From assembly GCA_026075535.2 (NCBI GenBank), contig AP026539.1, positions 4,340,001-4,404,000 of the forward strand: a DNA stretch of 64,000 nucleotides, in the 5' to 3' direction. This DNA comes from Tricholoma matsutake. Taxonomy: Eukaryota; Basidiomycota; Agaricomycetes; Agaricales; Tricholomataceae. Within the stretch, counting starts at the first letter, position 1. Each line of letters begins with the position of its first letter. Both the position numbers and the translations under genes were made by a program. Of this stretch, positions 1 to 12,244 are shown piece by piece. The notes beneath the pieces were generated by a model. That model ran no database searches. It was given only the letters and a program-made list of their open reading frames with translations, and was not told where the DNA came from.

Positions 1-302
1 CTGTAACTGCCGCATCCATCTTGGCCTGTGAAGGCTGCAGCACCACTGCATGCGGTCCAAGCAATTCCTCTGGACATCCGGGTTTCACTCGCCCAGTGGT
101 AGCTGTAGCTGTAGCATGTGCCAGATGGCTCGTTACTAGCCAGGCAAGTCATCGAGGGCCCCTTTTGTGACTTTTGTATCACTGCCAACAATGGTGGCTA
201 GTCCCGCTGCAAAACCTCCTCAAATGACAACTTTGACAATGACTAGCACACAGACAGCTACTATGACATCAATGGCATGCCCCTGTCCCCCCTGTTCCAT
301 AC
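1..302. other. Left edge, no gene seen
   Basis: No convincing coding sequence. From about 160 there are diffuse similarities (an actgccaa motif and a gacaatgac motif) to the tandem array that follows, so this may be decayed repeat sequence. Confidence 0.4.
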
Positions 303-1095
303 CCCTAACCATCCTGTTTCACTGCCAAATCATTGTCGGTCGACAATGACATGTCGATGGTGGCATGTCAACAGTGACATTTTGCTCAGTGGTACAGGAC
401 TGCAAACCCCAGCGACAACCCACACCTCCCAGACAACCTTTCTAACCACCCAGTCCCACTGCCACATCGTCATCATCGTCAATGACATGCTGACAACATT
501 TTTTTTTGTCGATGGTGACATATCCACTGGCAGTACAGGCCTGAAAACCCCAGCGACAACCCACACCTCTCCTCCCAGATGACCTTTCTAACCACCCAGT
601 CCCACTGCCACATCATCGTCATTGTCATCGTTGTCAACATGCCGACAACATTTTTTTTTGTCGATGGTGACATGTCCATTGGCAGTACAGGCCTGAAAAC
701 CCCAGTGACAACCCACACCTCTCCTCCCAGATGACCTTTCTAACCACCCAGTCCCACTGCCACATCATCATCATTGTCGTCGTTGACGTGCCGACAACAT
801 TTTTTTTTTGTCGACGGTGACATGTCCATCGGCAGTACAGGCCTGAAAACCCCAGCAACAACCCACACCTCTCCTCCCAGATGACCTTTCTAACCACCCA
901 GTCCCACTGCCACATCATCATTGTTGTCGACGTGCCAACAACATTTTTTTTTGTCGACGGTGGCATGTCCATTGGCAGTACAAGCCTGCAAACCCCAGTG
1001 ACAACCCACACCTCCTCCCAGATGACCTTTCTAACCACCCTGTCCCACTGTCACATCGTCATCGTCGATGATGATGTGTCAACAGTAGTATGTTG
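303..1095. repeat. Tandem array, ~146-bp unit, about five copies plus one degenerate
   Basis: The anchor ctttctaaccaccc begins at 438, 584, 736, 886 and 1027, giving periods of 146, 152, 150 and 141 bp. A degenerate copy starts near 303. Each unit carries a run of eight or nine T flanked by an imperfect inverted GACA/TGTC pair, and a block ending in gcagtacaggcctg. Length differences come from small indels around GTC/ATC trinucleotides. ORFs on both strands across the array are repeat-translated shadows. Confidence 0.85.
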
Positions 1096-1137
1096 ATGGT
1101 GACATGTTGATCTACAGTACAGACTTATCTATAATGA

Positions 1138-1403
1138 GTTCTGCGAACACTTATGTCCCATAAGATCTTTCATGCCTATATGTACTGTCAATGTAGTACT
1201 ATACAGATGGTTAATCTATTTAGAATATATTTTAATTGCAAAACCACCACTTCAGCTGGACCAATGATGCTGGGGACTTATCTATTCCAAGTTCTGTGAA
1301 CACTTATGTCCCATAAGATCTTTCATGCCTATATGTACTGTCAATGTAGTAGTGTACAGATGGTTAATCTATTTAGAATATATTCTAATTGTGAAACCAT
1401 CAT
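1138..1403. repeat. Direct duplication, 153-bp period
   Basis: A block beginning gttctgygaacactt occurs at 1138 and again at 1291, and the match runs through the AT-rich tail (tttagaatatatt). The two copies differ at scattered sites. No coding function is apparent. It separates the tandem array from the pseudogene. Confidence 0.8.
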
Positions 1404-1503
1404 TGCAGTAAGGCCACTTCGCTTGGCTGCAAAACACGGTCACTTGGGTCTGCCTTGTTTGTCACATTGCACATCGCCAAATTTCTTTGCGGTTTGCACT
1501 ACC

Positions 1504-3650
1504 ATGCCAAAAGCAGCTTGGACGACTCCTGAGCAGCATGCCTGGCTTTACAACCTGCTTGCAGGGTTTTGAGAAGCACAGGAGAGTAAAACAGTTCCCA
1601 CCTTTCTTGCTAAAGCTTATGAAGACTTCCATGACAAATGGCCTGCCAATGCCCCATCTGCTAAGGAGATAGAGTTTGCAAAAGGAAATGAGGAGCATGC
1701 AAAACTCTCCAAGCTCAAGTCAACCGAAAAGGTAAGTTGTCCAACACTTATATATTTTTGTTCGGCATATGATAATATTGGGCATCAAATTCATGATTGG
1801 ATTTATAATAAGAGTCGTGGTTCGAGTTCAGGTTCTGGCACTCGAAAGGTTCTAAATCTCAAGAGCACTTCACGACTGTTACATCCCTGGCAAGCATTTG
1901 CAAAGTTATATGGAGAAGAGCTTAAACCGAAGTTCAACACTGTGTGGGAAGCACATAAAGAAGCCAATCCAACTAAGGAGTTTACACATCATGATCACTT
2001 CACCTTTCATAACCAGAAGATGCAGGAATGGTACAATTCAGCTGATGAAACAACCAAGGAAAAGGTAGAAGAGTTTCAGCAGGAGTATAAGTCCATGGAT
2101 AGTGAAGGCGATAATCCCAATTGCATACTACAAGGGTAAGTGTTACAAATCTGGGCCATAATGACTTGAATCATATTTTAGTTTGCAATAGCCATATTGA
2201 CATGCTCCCTCGTACAATTGAAGATGCTGCCAAGAATATCGCCAGGCAAACAGGTTGGGCTTGTACGATCATTGTGGGAGCACCGATGCCTCAAGAGGGA
2301 GGTGCCATTCAAACTCTTGTGTAAGTGACTTGACCCATCGTTTCTCATGAATCTAACCTTCAAATTGATAGCTCAAATGAAGGAGCTACATTAAAGGGTC
2401 AATCATTGGACCAGTTTCTAGGAAGCTCGTATAATGATGATTTTCTATTGCACTTTGATAGGTTTCTTGAAGCTGCTTATGGTGACAGTCTTAAAAGCAT
2501 CCAGTATTCAGAGCTGATTGTTTGCAATAGATAAGAAGACTTGTGATTCCCAAGCATTGGAAAGTCTCTCACATGAAGCCACTCCTGCACCTGCTGATGT
2601 CAGTACTACCCCTTCGGCATCTTCTGGTGTTGATACTACCCCTTCGGCATCTACTGTGAAACTTTCTGATTATGAGAAGGAACAAGCTCATAATATTGCA
2701 AGAAATAAGCAATTATTACATGAACTAGAATTGGGTAAAGGGGCTTCGGATTTGATCATCCAATCATCAAAAAAGGGAAAGGGCAAGAAAACAAAGTAAG
2801 CAATATTTATTTGCTTTGACTGTGAGGCTAATGCAAATGAAGAGCTGATTCTAATGCTGGCGACACAACAAGGGCATTGTCACCTGGATTTCCACTGACT
2901 TCTAATGTTGTAAATTCAACCCAATCAACTGTTACGAAGGCAACCAAAACCATTCCAAGTGCAGCATTGCCAATATCATCTTCTGCTTCCACACCTTCCA
3001 GCAATGCTATCATTGTACCCCAACTTCCTACAGCTGACAAAGCAGACAGTGCTGTCATCGCTATTCTTCCTTTCTTGAAGAAGATTTCAGATGAAGAGTT
3101 TTGGGTCAATTTATTGAAAAACTGGGTTCTGTTCGAGACTGAAAATCCACCAAAAACTGTAAGTGCTAGGCTAATTACCAATTCACAATCTAATAGTAGT
3201 AATGTCTAGCGTTTGCCTACCAAGAAATGACCTGGTGAGATTGGAGTATGGCTGAAGAATGGTTGCCAGTTACAAGGCAATCAAATGCCACAGTTGAAGA
3301 ATATCAAAGATTTTGGCAATCACTGGCTTGCATAGTGGAAGGCTATTCAGCCAGGCTGGCGCAGCGATGAACTCTCTCAACTCATACCTTCTGACCCTTC
3401 ATGGTCACAGCTGTTATGTGGTGGAGTGAATGGCTTTCTTGTTGTTATTCTTGCTTTGGCTTGGTGGATGCAAGGTAATACTTCTTCTGGTGGTTCTGAT
3501 TTGCCTCGCCTTAAAACAGCAGTGGTGGATGTTAGTTGGACTTTGGCCCAGCTGAAGATTGCTTTGGATGCCAGAGAGGATCAGGGGAAAAAGCGAGGGA
3601 TTGACAATGCTGACACCGAGGAATTGCCTGCCACAAAAAAGTATGTGGTG
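1504..3650 (+). pseudogene. Broken multi-exon gene of an expanded Agaricomycete family of unknown function
   Basis: The ATG at 1504 opens MPKAAWTTPEQHAWLYN, which resembles a high-copy Agaricomycete family (N-terminal WTTPEQ, central LLHPWQAF and WACTIIVGAP-like blocks, C-terminal GGVNGFLVVILALAWW). Visible introns: donor gtaagt at 1732 (acceptor unclear), 2136-2181 and 2321-2371. Exon text continues at 1800-2135, 2182-2320, 2372-2520, 2518-2799, 2877-3209 and 3426-3645. Breaks: TGA at 1570-1572 (TTT-TGA-GAA), a frameshift near 2515, a stop after 2799 and further stops at 3230-3340. The biochemical role of the family is unknown to me; such genes often lie among transposons. The identification rests on pattern memory, not a search. 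Confidence 0.65.
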
Positions 3651-3779
3651 TCCTTTTTTTTTTTACATTTATCAGATCTCGAACTACACATCCACATTAA
3701 TTATACTTTGTGGTATCCAATAGACTAGAATTATACTCACATTTGGTTGGCAATCATTTCTGCTATGACTTAAAATAGA

Positions 3780-4300
3780 GTGAAATACTATCTATTCATT
3801 AGCAATGGTTTACAATAGTTCAAATATTATTTACGAGCATTAACAATGAGTTCCAGTACCATTTACAATGATTAACAATGGGTGGCAGTACCATTTACAA
3901 TGATTAACAATGGGTGGCAGTACCATTTACAATGATTAACAATGTATTACAATGGGTGGCAGTACCATTTACAATGATTAACAATGGGCCCCAGTACCAT
4001 TTACAATGATTAACAATGTATTACAATGGGTGGCAGTACCATTTACAATGATTAACAATGGGCCCCAGTACCATTTACAATGATTAACAATGTATTACAA
4101 TGGGTGGCAGTACCATTTACAATGATTAACAATGGGCCCCAGTACCATTTACAATGATTAACAATGTATTACAATGGGTGCCAGTACCATTTACAATGAT
4201 TAACAATGCCTGCCAGTATCATTAACAATGTATTACAATTGGTTGTGGTACCATCTACAATCATCAACAATCATTAACAATAACATCTACTACATCTATC
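3780..4300. repeat. Minisatellite with higher-order structure
   Basis: The basic unit is about 32 bp, containing accatttacaatgattaac followed by aatg and a variable linker. Three unit types are visible: one ending gggtggc, one ending gggcccc, and a longer ~43-bp unit that inserts tattacaatg. After two plain units the longer and gggcccc types alternate regularly from about 3920 to 4190, giving a ~75-bp higher-order repeat. Edges (3780-3850, 4200-4300) are degenerate attaacaatg copies. Confidence 0.85.
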
Positions 4301-4342
4301 AGATATCTATTACAATGTCATTGTAATAAAACCATCGGTACT

Positions 4343-6025
4343 GTGCACAATGGCCTATTGACTAGCACCGATAGATTGTTAACAATAATGCCAGCTACTA
4401 TTGATTGTGGGACTCATTTCAGTGTGACCTGTTCTCTCCATTTTGTTCGAACCTCAGGGGATAGCAAGAGTAGTTCTTCAGATGTCAGCGTGACGATCGG
4501 CATCTTCATTGAGCACGAAAAGATATCATGCACGATTTTCTTGTTCTGTACTGGTGCCTGTGTCGCATACAATGGTCTGTCTTTTTCCTTACCCTTTGAT
4601 GCGCCAGCAAAGTTCCTTTTGTGTGGTGCCAAATAAGCATTTTACCTGACTGATGCATATGGGTGTACCAAGGTTTGCGTTGGGGGTAAAGTAGTCGATG
4701 ATGAAGTGGTCGATGCGGGGGAAGTCGATGTCAATGTCGATGTTGGAGCCATAGTTGAAGTCAAAGGGTTGACCATTGTTGATGAAGATGTTGAGGGTGC
4801 TGGGACTGGAGCAGTAGACATCAAAGATGCAGGGACAGGGGTTGTTGTGGCCAGAACCAAATTTCGAACCTCTTTGTTCAGACGCGAAAATGGTCGACCA
4901 CTTCGAAGCACGAATATTTCGCACTCGAGAGCCACTATTCTATCCTTGGAGTCAGCTGTCAATGTCGAATTATGATAAATGCCTTTCGTTTCTGATCCCG
5001 ATGTAGGAACTGCATCGGACTCTGTTATCAAAGTGATCACAGCTGAGGTTGATTTAGTCGAAGTCGAAAGTGCCGATGGTGCGATGCTGAATAAAAGTGT
5101 AGCTGCCGGGGTTGCATCTGGGTTGCGTTTCCACCATTCATTGATGTGTTCCTTGATAAACCTGCCAGGAATGCTTCGAGGGGTGAATTGTCCATTTGGA
5201 AGTACGATCTTTCCTTCTGTGTTTTGCTTACACTTCCCTTCATTCAAGTACAACTGACAAACCATACAGTCAGCAATAAAATGTCCCGATAAACCGCAAA
5301 ATATGCAGAGGAGTGCATCGATATGTGCCTGTCTGTCTGCTAAATTAGTGCAAGAATTTTTAGTACCTGCAATGTGTGTAGCGATGGTGCCAGCAAATTG
5401 TTTGAACATTGTGTTTAGATCTTCGGTTTTAATCGTAATAGTTCTGGGTGATGAGGTGACCATATTTCCGATGTTCGATGTTGAGTGCGATGAGGAAGTC
5501 GATTGGTGGATTACTGAGTTCAATGTGTTGGAACCTGCTAGTACAACTTTTGCTGCATCGTGAATGTCATTGAGTGGATATGGATCGTCAGGATAATGGT
5601 CAGGGAATTTGAGTTTGAGTCGTTGAGCAATTCAAGTCCATAAGCTGGGTTGGAATCCTCGAACATAAGCTCTACTTTGCTCGGCTTCCGAGATCCTATT
5701 CTTTGCTTGCAAAAAGTGAGTAATGTTGTAGAACACACAATAATACATTCCTAGATCGCTCGCATCGAATATCCCAATGCGTAGCTGTTCTCCCACTAAT
5801 TTGTCCATGTCCGATATGCTCCACTTGCAATCATCTTCCGAGCTGGGATAGAGTTTATGTACTGCTGTTCGAAATTCGTTGAATGATGTGCTGGGCTGAT
5901 ACTCTGGAAGTGATTCCCAGAGTTCAGAAGAGTTGATGTCAAGGTAGCGACAGGCATGTTTCTTCATCAGATTTGATTTGGTGACGCCGCAGGTCAGGAA
6001 TAATAGTTCAAGCTCTTTGAAGTAT
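4343..6025 (-). pseudogene. Gag of minus-strand gypsy element A (main part)
   Basis: Read leftward from 6025, the frame first gives a gag capsid-like region (5967-5632) with KKHACRYLDI, KWSISDMDKLVGEQLRIGI and SEAEQSRAYVRGFQPSLW. A frame change leads to 5523-4642, with one CCHC zinc knuckle (CIFCGLSGHFIADC) followed by NEGKCKQNTEGKIVLPNGQFTP and an S/T/P-rich tail. A last block at 4632-4414 (LTSEELLLLSPEVRTKWRE) is the conserved C-terminal gag motif of this lineage. Protease and pol are absent; the remnant stops against the minisatellite. The N-terminal 140 residues continue at 12956-13370, beyond G1. Several frame breaks; not functional. Confidence 0.8.
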
Positions 6026-6731
6026 TGTCAAGAACCGTTCCTCGCCCGATTGGAACCTGCATCCATCCGACTCTTTCCCGCACATCAAACATGACTTTTG
6101 TCTATGCCTCCCAATTTCGTTCCTGGCCGCCTTGCACTGCCCATGCTGCTGTGCATCAGGCCACCTTGTACAGCATCCACGGCTGCCTTTCCAAGGGTGC
6201 CATCTCTATTGCAAATTCAACTATGGATTCCTGTGCGGCTCCCGTAGGTAATTTATCTATGCAGTCGAGACACTGCCGCAGTCTTCGTTCCTGTTCCGCA
6301 TTATTCCGGACTACAGTATTTAAGCTTAGTTAGTTTCGCCTTGTATTCCTCAGTTCGTATATCAACATAGACTCAACTTTACCCTGCCAATCTAAAACCT
6401 CCTTCTACTCCAACCCCTGTCCTCTAAGATTCTGAACTACATTCGACTCAACCTCTAGTCTCCCTCCAAAGTTCTAGTCTCATCTGAACTCAACCTAAGT
6501 CCCTCCGTACTCCTCCCTGCGTTTACCTGCACTTTCCCACTCCTACCTCTAAACCCTCAACTTGAAATTAGGACACCAGACGAGGTGAAGGGCGCAGCTT
6601 CTTACAAGCTGAAGCCAAGTCCTTTCCGTTCCCCCTCCTGCAGAATCTGCATCATCCCGACAATCTCCCGCTATCATCACCCGCAGTGTCCGGACGGATT
6701 CTGAAGTGACCTCTAGGATCAGTTCTTAACA
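6026..6731 (+). repeat. G1 5' LTR
   Basis: Begins tgtcaagaacc, ends ttcttaaca. A TATA-like tatttaag at about 6317 fits a promoter. Compared by eye with the 3' LTR there are about 32 mismatches in 706 bp and no gaps; about 30 are CpG versus TpG or CpA. The 229-bp leader that follows has a noncoding, CT-rich composition. Confidence 0.93.
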
Positions 6732-6960
6732 GTATATACGAACTCACACTTCACTCGTCTCTTCTCCTATGACCCCAACCAAAACTCGCCAGCGTGCAAC
6801 CAGAAACTCTCAGCACGCTGGTACCATTCCAGGGATCTCTGCAATCCAGCGATCCACACTTCCTAGCCCACGACCTGCCTCAACATTCGGAGTAACTTCC
6901 AGACCTTCCAACATTTTCTGACAAATTGGTTTCGGAGCCCCATCAATCAGTGCAAACCTC

Positions 6961-8141
6961 ATGTCTACTCAAGCTCAACAATCTCCCACAAATCCAGAAG
7001 AACCCCGACCCACGACTCCCCTTGAGTACATAGGGGGCATCAACCAGCCTGAACCCTATGGGTTGGAAGATCGTGGTCTAGAGGACAGACCTCCCGGCGG
7101 ACCTGATGACCCTAGTGGTCTGGATGGCCCTGGGGGTGACCCCGATCCCAATGATCCTGACGATCAACCTCCCATGGGGGGAAACCCTGATCCAGGGGAT
7201 AGGTTCATAGATGTTCTTTACAACCTCTCGGAGAGTATCTGCACCCTCCAACAAAATAACGCACCCAAGACCGAGAAAATCAAAGTTCGTGACCCCGACA
7301 CCTTTGATGGCTCCAACCCAAAGAGACTTAGAGACTTCCTAGTCTTGTGTAACCTTCATTTCCGCGACCGTCCACACGTATTTTCTTCTGATGAGAAAAA
7401 GATCATATTTATCCTTTCTTATCTCAAGGGATCAGCTCTCAGCTGGTTTGAGCCTGGTCTTAACGACCCGACCGATTCTGCACACTGGATGTGGGATTAT
7501 GAGGCTTTTCTCGCCAAACTAGAGAGTAACTTTGGCCTGCACGACCCACTCGGGGATGCGGAAAAAGCTCTTTCCGATTTAGCAATGAAGAAAAGTGGTC
7601 GCATCACAAAGTATAACATTGACAATTAGCTTCTAGGGTCAACTGGAATGAGGCAGCCCTCCATGACCGCTATTTCCGCGGTCTTCCGCTCCGACCTCAT
7701 ATAGAAGTCCTTTGGGGTGGTAAACCTGACACCCTTGCAGGACTGCGCTTGAAAGCGCAGGACTGTGACAATATCTACTGGATGCAGGAAGATGAAACCT
7801 GGTTCGAAACCAAGAATTCCAGGAACTCTTCTAACCCTGTCAAGAAGGACACCCCCAAAGGTTCCTCCCAGTCCACCAATCAATCCTCGTCGAGCTCTCC
7901 TCGGGGAAACTCCTCCAACCAGCAGCCCTCCACAACAAAGAACACTTCCAAGTCGTCCATCTCCGACAAGTTGGGGAAGAATGGCAAACTTACTGTGGAT
8001 GAACGAGAACGTCGCATGCGGGAAAGACTTTGCCTCTATTGCGGTGAAGAAGGGCACATAGCAGGAAACTGCCCGAAGTCTAAAGCCACAAAAGCCCACG
8101 CATCCACTGTGATTCCCGATTCTGCGGACTCAGAAAAATAG
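6961..8141 (+). pseudogene. G1 gag
   Basis: The ATG at 6961 opens a P/D/G-rich N-terminus, then the Ty3 gag core (KIKVRDPDTFDGSNPKRLRDFL, SYLKGSALSWFEPGL, WDYEAFLAKLESNFG). Frame one ends with TAG at 7627-7629; the conserved continuation ([32 protein letters not shown]) resumes in another frame from 7629, so a small indel has occurred. The second frame ends at 8141 after a CCHC knuckle ([14 protein letters not shown]). The protein would coat element RNA in the cytoplasm. The pol frame overlaps in the -1 frame at 8141; no classical slippery heptamer is visible, so the mode of pol expression is unclear. Confidence 0.88.
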
Positions 8142-11100
8142 TCCGCAACCCTCAGGATACAGCCATTGGGGCTGGGGGTTGCGTTGACCTTACCCACTTG
8201 GCTGCCTATGTTCGTCTCAACGTGTCCGCTCTTTCTGACCCTGACTCCTTAACCATTCTTTTAACCTTCCCCAAATCTTCCGCCCCTTTCTGAACCCTTA
8301 TCGACTCTGGCTCCTCCCACTGCTTCCTTGACTCCTCTTTCGTGTTGAATAACCAACTCAGCATGGAATCCATTAACCCAATCGGTTTATGACTCTTTGA
8401 TGGAACTTGCAACTCCACCATAACTCAGATTGTCAAACTTCCAGTCACCTTCCCTGCCAGTGAAGTATTCAATTTGTCATTTTATGTAACCTCGCTCGAC
8501 TCTTCCTGTTCTGCCGTACTCGGTCATAACTGGCTAAAGCAATACAATCTGTTGATTGACTGGTCTTCAAGCCAACTCACATTCCGCTCTGCAGATTATA
8601 GAGGTCCAGCACCCCTGACGTCACCTTTGTCCCCGAATCTTCCGGTAGAAATCCTCGACTCTTCCGCACTTTCCGAACCCCCCATTCCTCCTAAGTTTAC
8701 ACCTCCCGACATCTCCTTCATCAACACTTCTGCTTATGCGTGTGCTAGCAAACTTCCTGGGGTAGCTTTTCAGATGACCTTCACTCCAGAAGGGTTATCC
8801 GCCCGCTCTGCCCATTCCGCTAACTCTTCTGACCTTTCTGAGATTCCGCCTGAGTATCACGAATTTGCTGATGTCTTTAATAAGACTAAAGCGGATACCC
8901 TTCCTCCGCATCAGTCTTACGACCTCAAGATAGAGACAGAAGACAATACTCCTCCGCCTCCAGGCCGAATGTATTCTCTCTCCCCCTCTGAATTAGAAGC
9001 CTTATGAGTCTTTATTGATGAAAACGTCCGCTCAGGTTTCATCCACCCATCCAAGTCGCCACATGGCGCCCCTATTCTCTTTGTCAAGAAGAAGAAGGAT
9101 GGTAGTCTCCGACTTTGTGTCGACTACCAAGGACTTAACCGTCTTACAAAGAAAGACCACTACCCACTTCCTCTCATTTCCAACCTACTTGACTCTCCCT
9201 GCAAAGCCTGCTTGTTCACCAAAATAGACTTGCGGCACGCTTATCACCTAGTCCGCATCGCTGATGGTGATGAGTGGAAAACTACTTTCCGCACCCACTA
9301 CGGATCCTTTGAGTGGTTGGTGGTCCCCTTTGGGCTCACTAATGCACCTGCAGCTTTCCAGCGGTTTATGAACGACATCTTCAGCGACATGCTGGATGTT
9401 TGTGTCATCGTATACCTCGACAACATCCTAATCTATTCTGAGGACAAGTCCCAGCATGGGGCTCACATCAAAGAAGTCCTCCGCCATCTCCGGGAAAATG
9501 GACTTTACGCCTCTCCACAGAAATGTGAGTTCCACAAAGACACCGTCGAATATTTGGGTTTCATCCTTTCACCGGATGGACTGCGGATGTCTGAGGATAA
9601 AGTCAAAACCGTGCTTGACTGGCCCAAGCCTAGGAAAGTTAAGGACATTCAATCCTTCTTAGGCTTTTGCAACTTTTACCGCTGCTTCATTAACGGCTAT
9701 TCAGACATTGTCATCCCACTCACCTGCTTGACGCGGAAATCCGCACCATGGGACTTCAACAAGAAGTGCCATGACACTTTTGAAAAGGTCAAACAAGAAT
9801 TCACCCATGCCCCCATCTTAACACAATGGGTACCTGACTCACAGATGGTACTCAAAACTGACGCTTCTGACTACGCCCTAGTGGCTATCCTTTCAGTTTA
9901 CACTGTGGATGGAGAAATCCATCTGGTCACTTTTCATTCCTGCTCCTTCAATTCCGCTGAACTAAATTACAACACCCATGATAAGGAACTCTTGGCCATT
10001 TTCAAAGCTTTCAAACACTGGCAGCAGTATTTTGAGGGTTCCGCAAACCCGGTTGATGTGGTCACCGACCACAAAAATCTTGAGTACTTCAGCACTACCA
10101 AGTTGCTCACCTGCCGCCAGGCCCGTTGGTCTGAGTACCTTTCCCAGTTCAGTCTCGTCATCCGCTTCCGCCCCAGGAAACTAGGGGCCAAGCCAGACGC
10201 ACTCACTAGACGTTGGGACGTCTACTGCAAAGGGGGAAATAGCGACTTCGCCTCCGTAAACCCAACCAACTTCCGACCTGTATTCACACAGAAACAACTC
10301 TCCTCTTCCCTCCACGCCACTTATCTCGCCACACCCATCCTTCGACAAGCAGTAATCATGGATGTTGAGAAACTCCACAATGACATCCGCACCTCTCTTC
10401 CCCTTGACCCTATATCTTCTGTTCATCTCCCGACACCTGTTGACCCCAACTGGACCATAGATGAGGCAGGACTTCTCCGTCACTTCGACCGGATTTATGT
10501 TCTGGATGTTGTGGATCTCCGCCTCAAAGTCCTTCAATACAAACATGATCATATCCTCTCCGGCCACTTCGGACAAAACAAAACCCAGCAGCTTGTCCGC
10601 CAGGAATACGTCTGGCCAAACCTCCGCACCTTTGTCCAGGAATTCTGCAAATCCTGTACAACTTGCAAACGATCTAAATCGCCTCAACACAGGCCCTACG
10701 GGTTCCTAAAGCAACTTCTGGTTCTGGAACGACCTTGGAATTCCATCTCCATGGATTTCATTGAACAACTACCCGACTCCGCTGGTCACACTGCTATCCT
10801 AGTCATTGTTGACCACCTCACCAAACAGGGCATCTTCATTCCAACTGTCAATGAAATCACAGCCCAAGAACTAGCCAACCTGTTCATCCTCCACGTCTTC
10901 TCCAAGCATGGTGTTCCATCACACGTCACTTGTGACTGGGGATCCAAGTTCGTCTCTCATTTTTTCCACTCTCTCAGAAAAGCACTCGACATGCAGATCC
11001 ACTTCACTTCCGGTTATCATCCGCAAGGTGATGGTCAGACAGAATGACTTAACCAGACCTTGGAACAGTACCTCCGGATCTTCTGCAACTATCAGCAGGA

Positions 11101-11827
11101 CGACTGGTCTCACCTCTTGCCCTTGGGCAAATTTGCCTACAACAATGCTCCTTCTGCCTCTACAGGTGTATCACCTTTCTTTGCCAATAAAGGTTACCAC
11201 CCAAACATTTCCGTCTTTCCAGAGTGCGACTTAGCTTCACAGCGCGCCTGCAAATTCATCATCAATTTAGATGACCTTCACCAGGAACTTCGGAAACAAC
11301 TTGTGGCTGCTCAAGAACGTTATCAAGGTCCTGCGGATAAACATCAGGCACCCACACCTGACTTCAACATTGGTGATTTTGCCTATGTCACTGCGGAAAA
11401 TATCCGCACCACACGTCCTTCCAAGAAACTTTCTGAAAAGCACCATGGCCCCTTTGAAATCATCGCCCGCCCGGGCACTCACTCAGTCACCCTGCGGCTC
11501 CCAGATCACATGCAGGCCATTCACCCTGTTTTCCATGTCTCTCAACTAGAGAAACACTCCCCAAACACAATTCCAAATCGAGTACAACCTCCACCTCCTC
11601 CAATCACCATCGATGACAAGCTCGAATATGAGATCGCCGAAGTCCTCGACTCCAAAGTTGACAACCGACGTCGCTGCAAGATTCTCTACCTCGTCCAATG
11701 GGAAGGTTACCAGGGAACTGATGAAGAGACCTCCTGGCTACCTGTTACGGAACTTGAGCATGCCCAAGAACTCCTTGCAGATTTTCACATCTGCTACCCG
11801 CAAAAACCCAGTCCATTACCCACTTAA
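8141..11827 (+). pseudogene. G1 pol: protease-RT-RNase H-integrase-chromodomain
   Basis: A single frame runs from 8141 to 11827, interrupted only by four TGA codons at 8291, 8390, 9005 and 11045. In each case the family context expects arginine, consistent with CGA to TGA. Domains in order: protease with TLIDSGSS (8294-8317); RT 8950-9700 with KIDLRHAYH, VPFGLTNAPAAFQ and a YLDN box at 9413-9424 (normally YLDD); RNase H with KTDASDYA and NTHDKELLAI; integrase H..H..C..C with CKSCTTCKR, SMDFIEQLP, a damaged DRG core reading DWGSKF near 10930, and HPQGDGQTE; GPFEI near 11450; chromodomain-like EVLDSKV...LYLVQWEGY at 11640-11720. The D-to-N and R-to-W changes would inactivate RT and impair integrase. 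Confidence 0.93.
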
Positions 11828-11946
11828 AGGCTATTCACGTTGCTTATTCACTCGGTTTGTACTCAGAAACAAAATTCATTGAAAATTTTTTTTTTTGGAT
11901 CTGACTGGATCCCTACACTACCTCTGCTTCTCCCTCTCTGTCTTCA

Positions 11947-12109
11947 TCACCCTCTCCCCCAACCTCGCCGGCATTCCTCCTCCCTCGCTGCTTCCTCCAG
12001 CTCCTTCATCTCCCATTCCATCTGCTCCTTCATCGCCTGCTCCCTCTGTTCATGTTGAGCCCTCATCGCGGCCAATTTGATCTGCGCGGATACTGCTGGA
12101 GGGGACATA
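11947..12109 (-). pseudogene. Opposite-strand accessory ORF remnant in G1
   Basis: Between pol and the 3' LTR the minus strand has an ATG (12107-12109) opening MSPPAVSAQIKLAAM, then a charged helical stretch (QREQAMKEQMEWEMKELEE), ending at 11947. The composition (E/K/R/M/A heptad-like) suggests a coiled coil. Agaricomycete gypsy elements often carry such opposite-strand ORFs in this position, and element D has a much larger one (18040-19366). At 53 codons it is probably a truncated remnant. The placement is what I see; the homology is inference. Confidence 0.45.
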
Positions 12110-12244
12110 ATTGATAGTTGATGGGGGAAGGAAAGAACGTGAAAATTTTTCAACCAATTACCACATTCGGAAAATTCAACCAACTTCCTCATTTGGACTC
12201 AAACCCTCACGTGCCTCGTAGGCTTGGCACTAAGGGGGAAATAC

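Noticed and set aside
330..1038. Minus-strand ORFs reading repeated MWVVAG/VFRPVLP peptides
   Set aside because: They are translations of the 146-bp tandem array; period and frame shifts follow the repeat, with no domain.
8130..8145. Classical -1 frameshift heptamer at the G1 gag-pol overlap
   Set aside because: The pol frame is -1 relative to gag, but the zero-frame codons (GAA AAA TAG) do not give an X XXY YYZ motif; expression mode left open.
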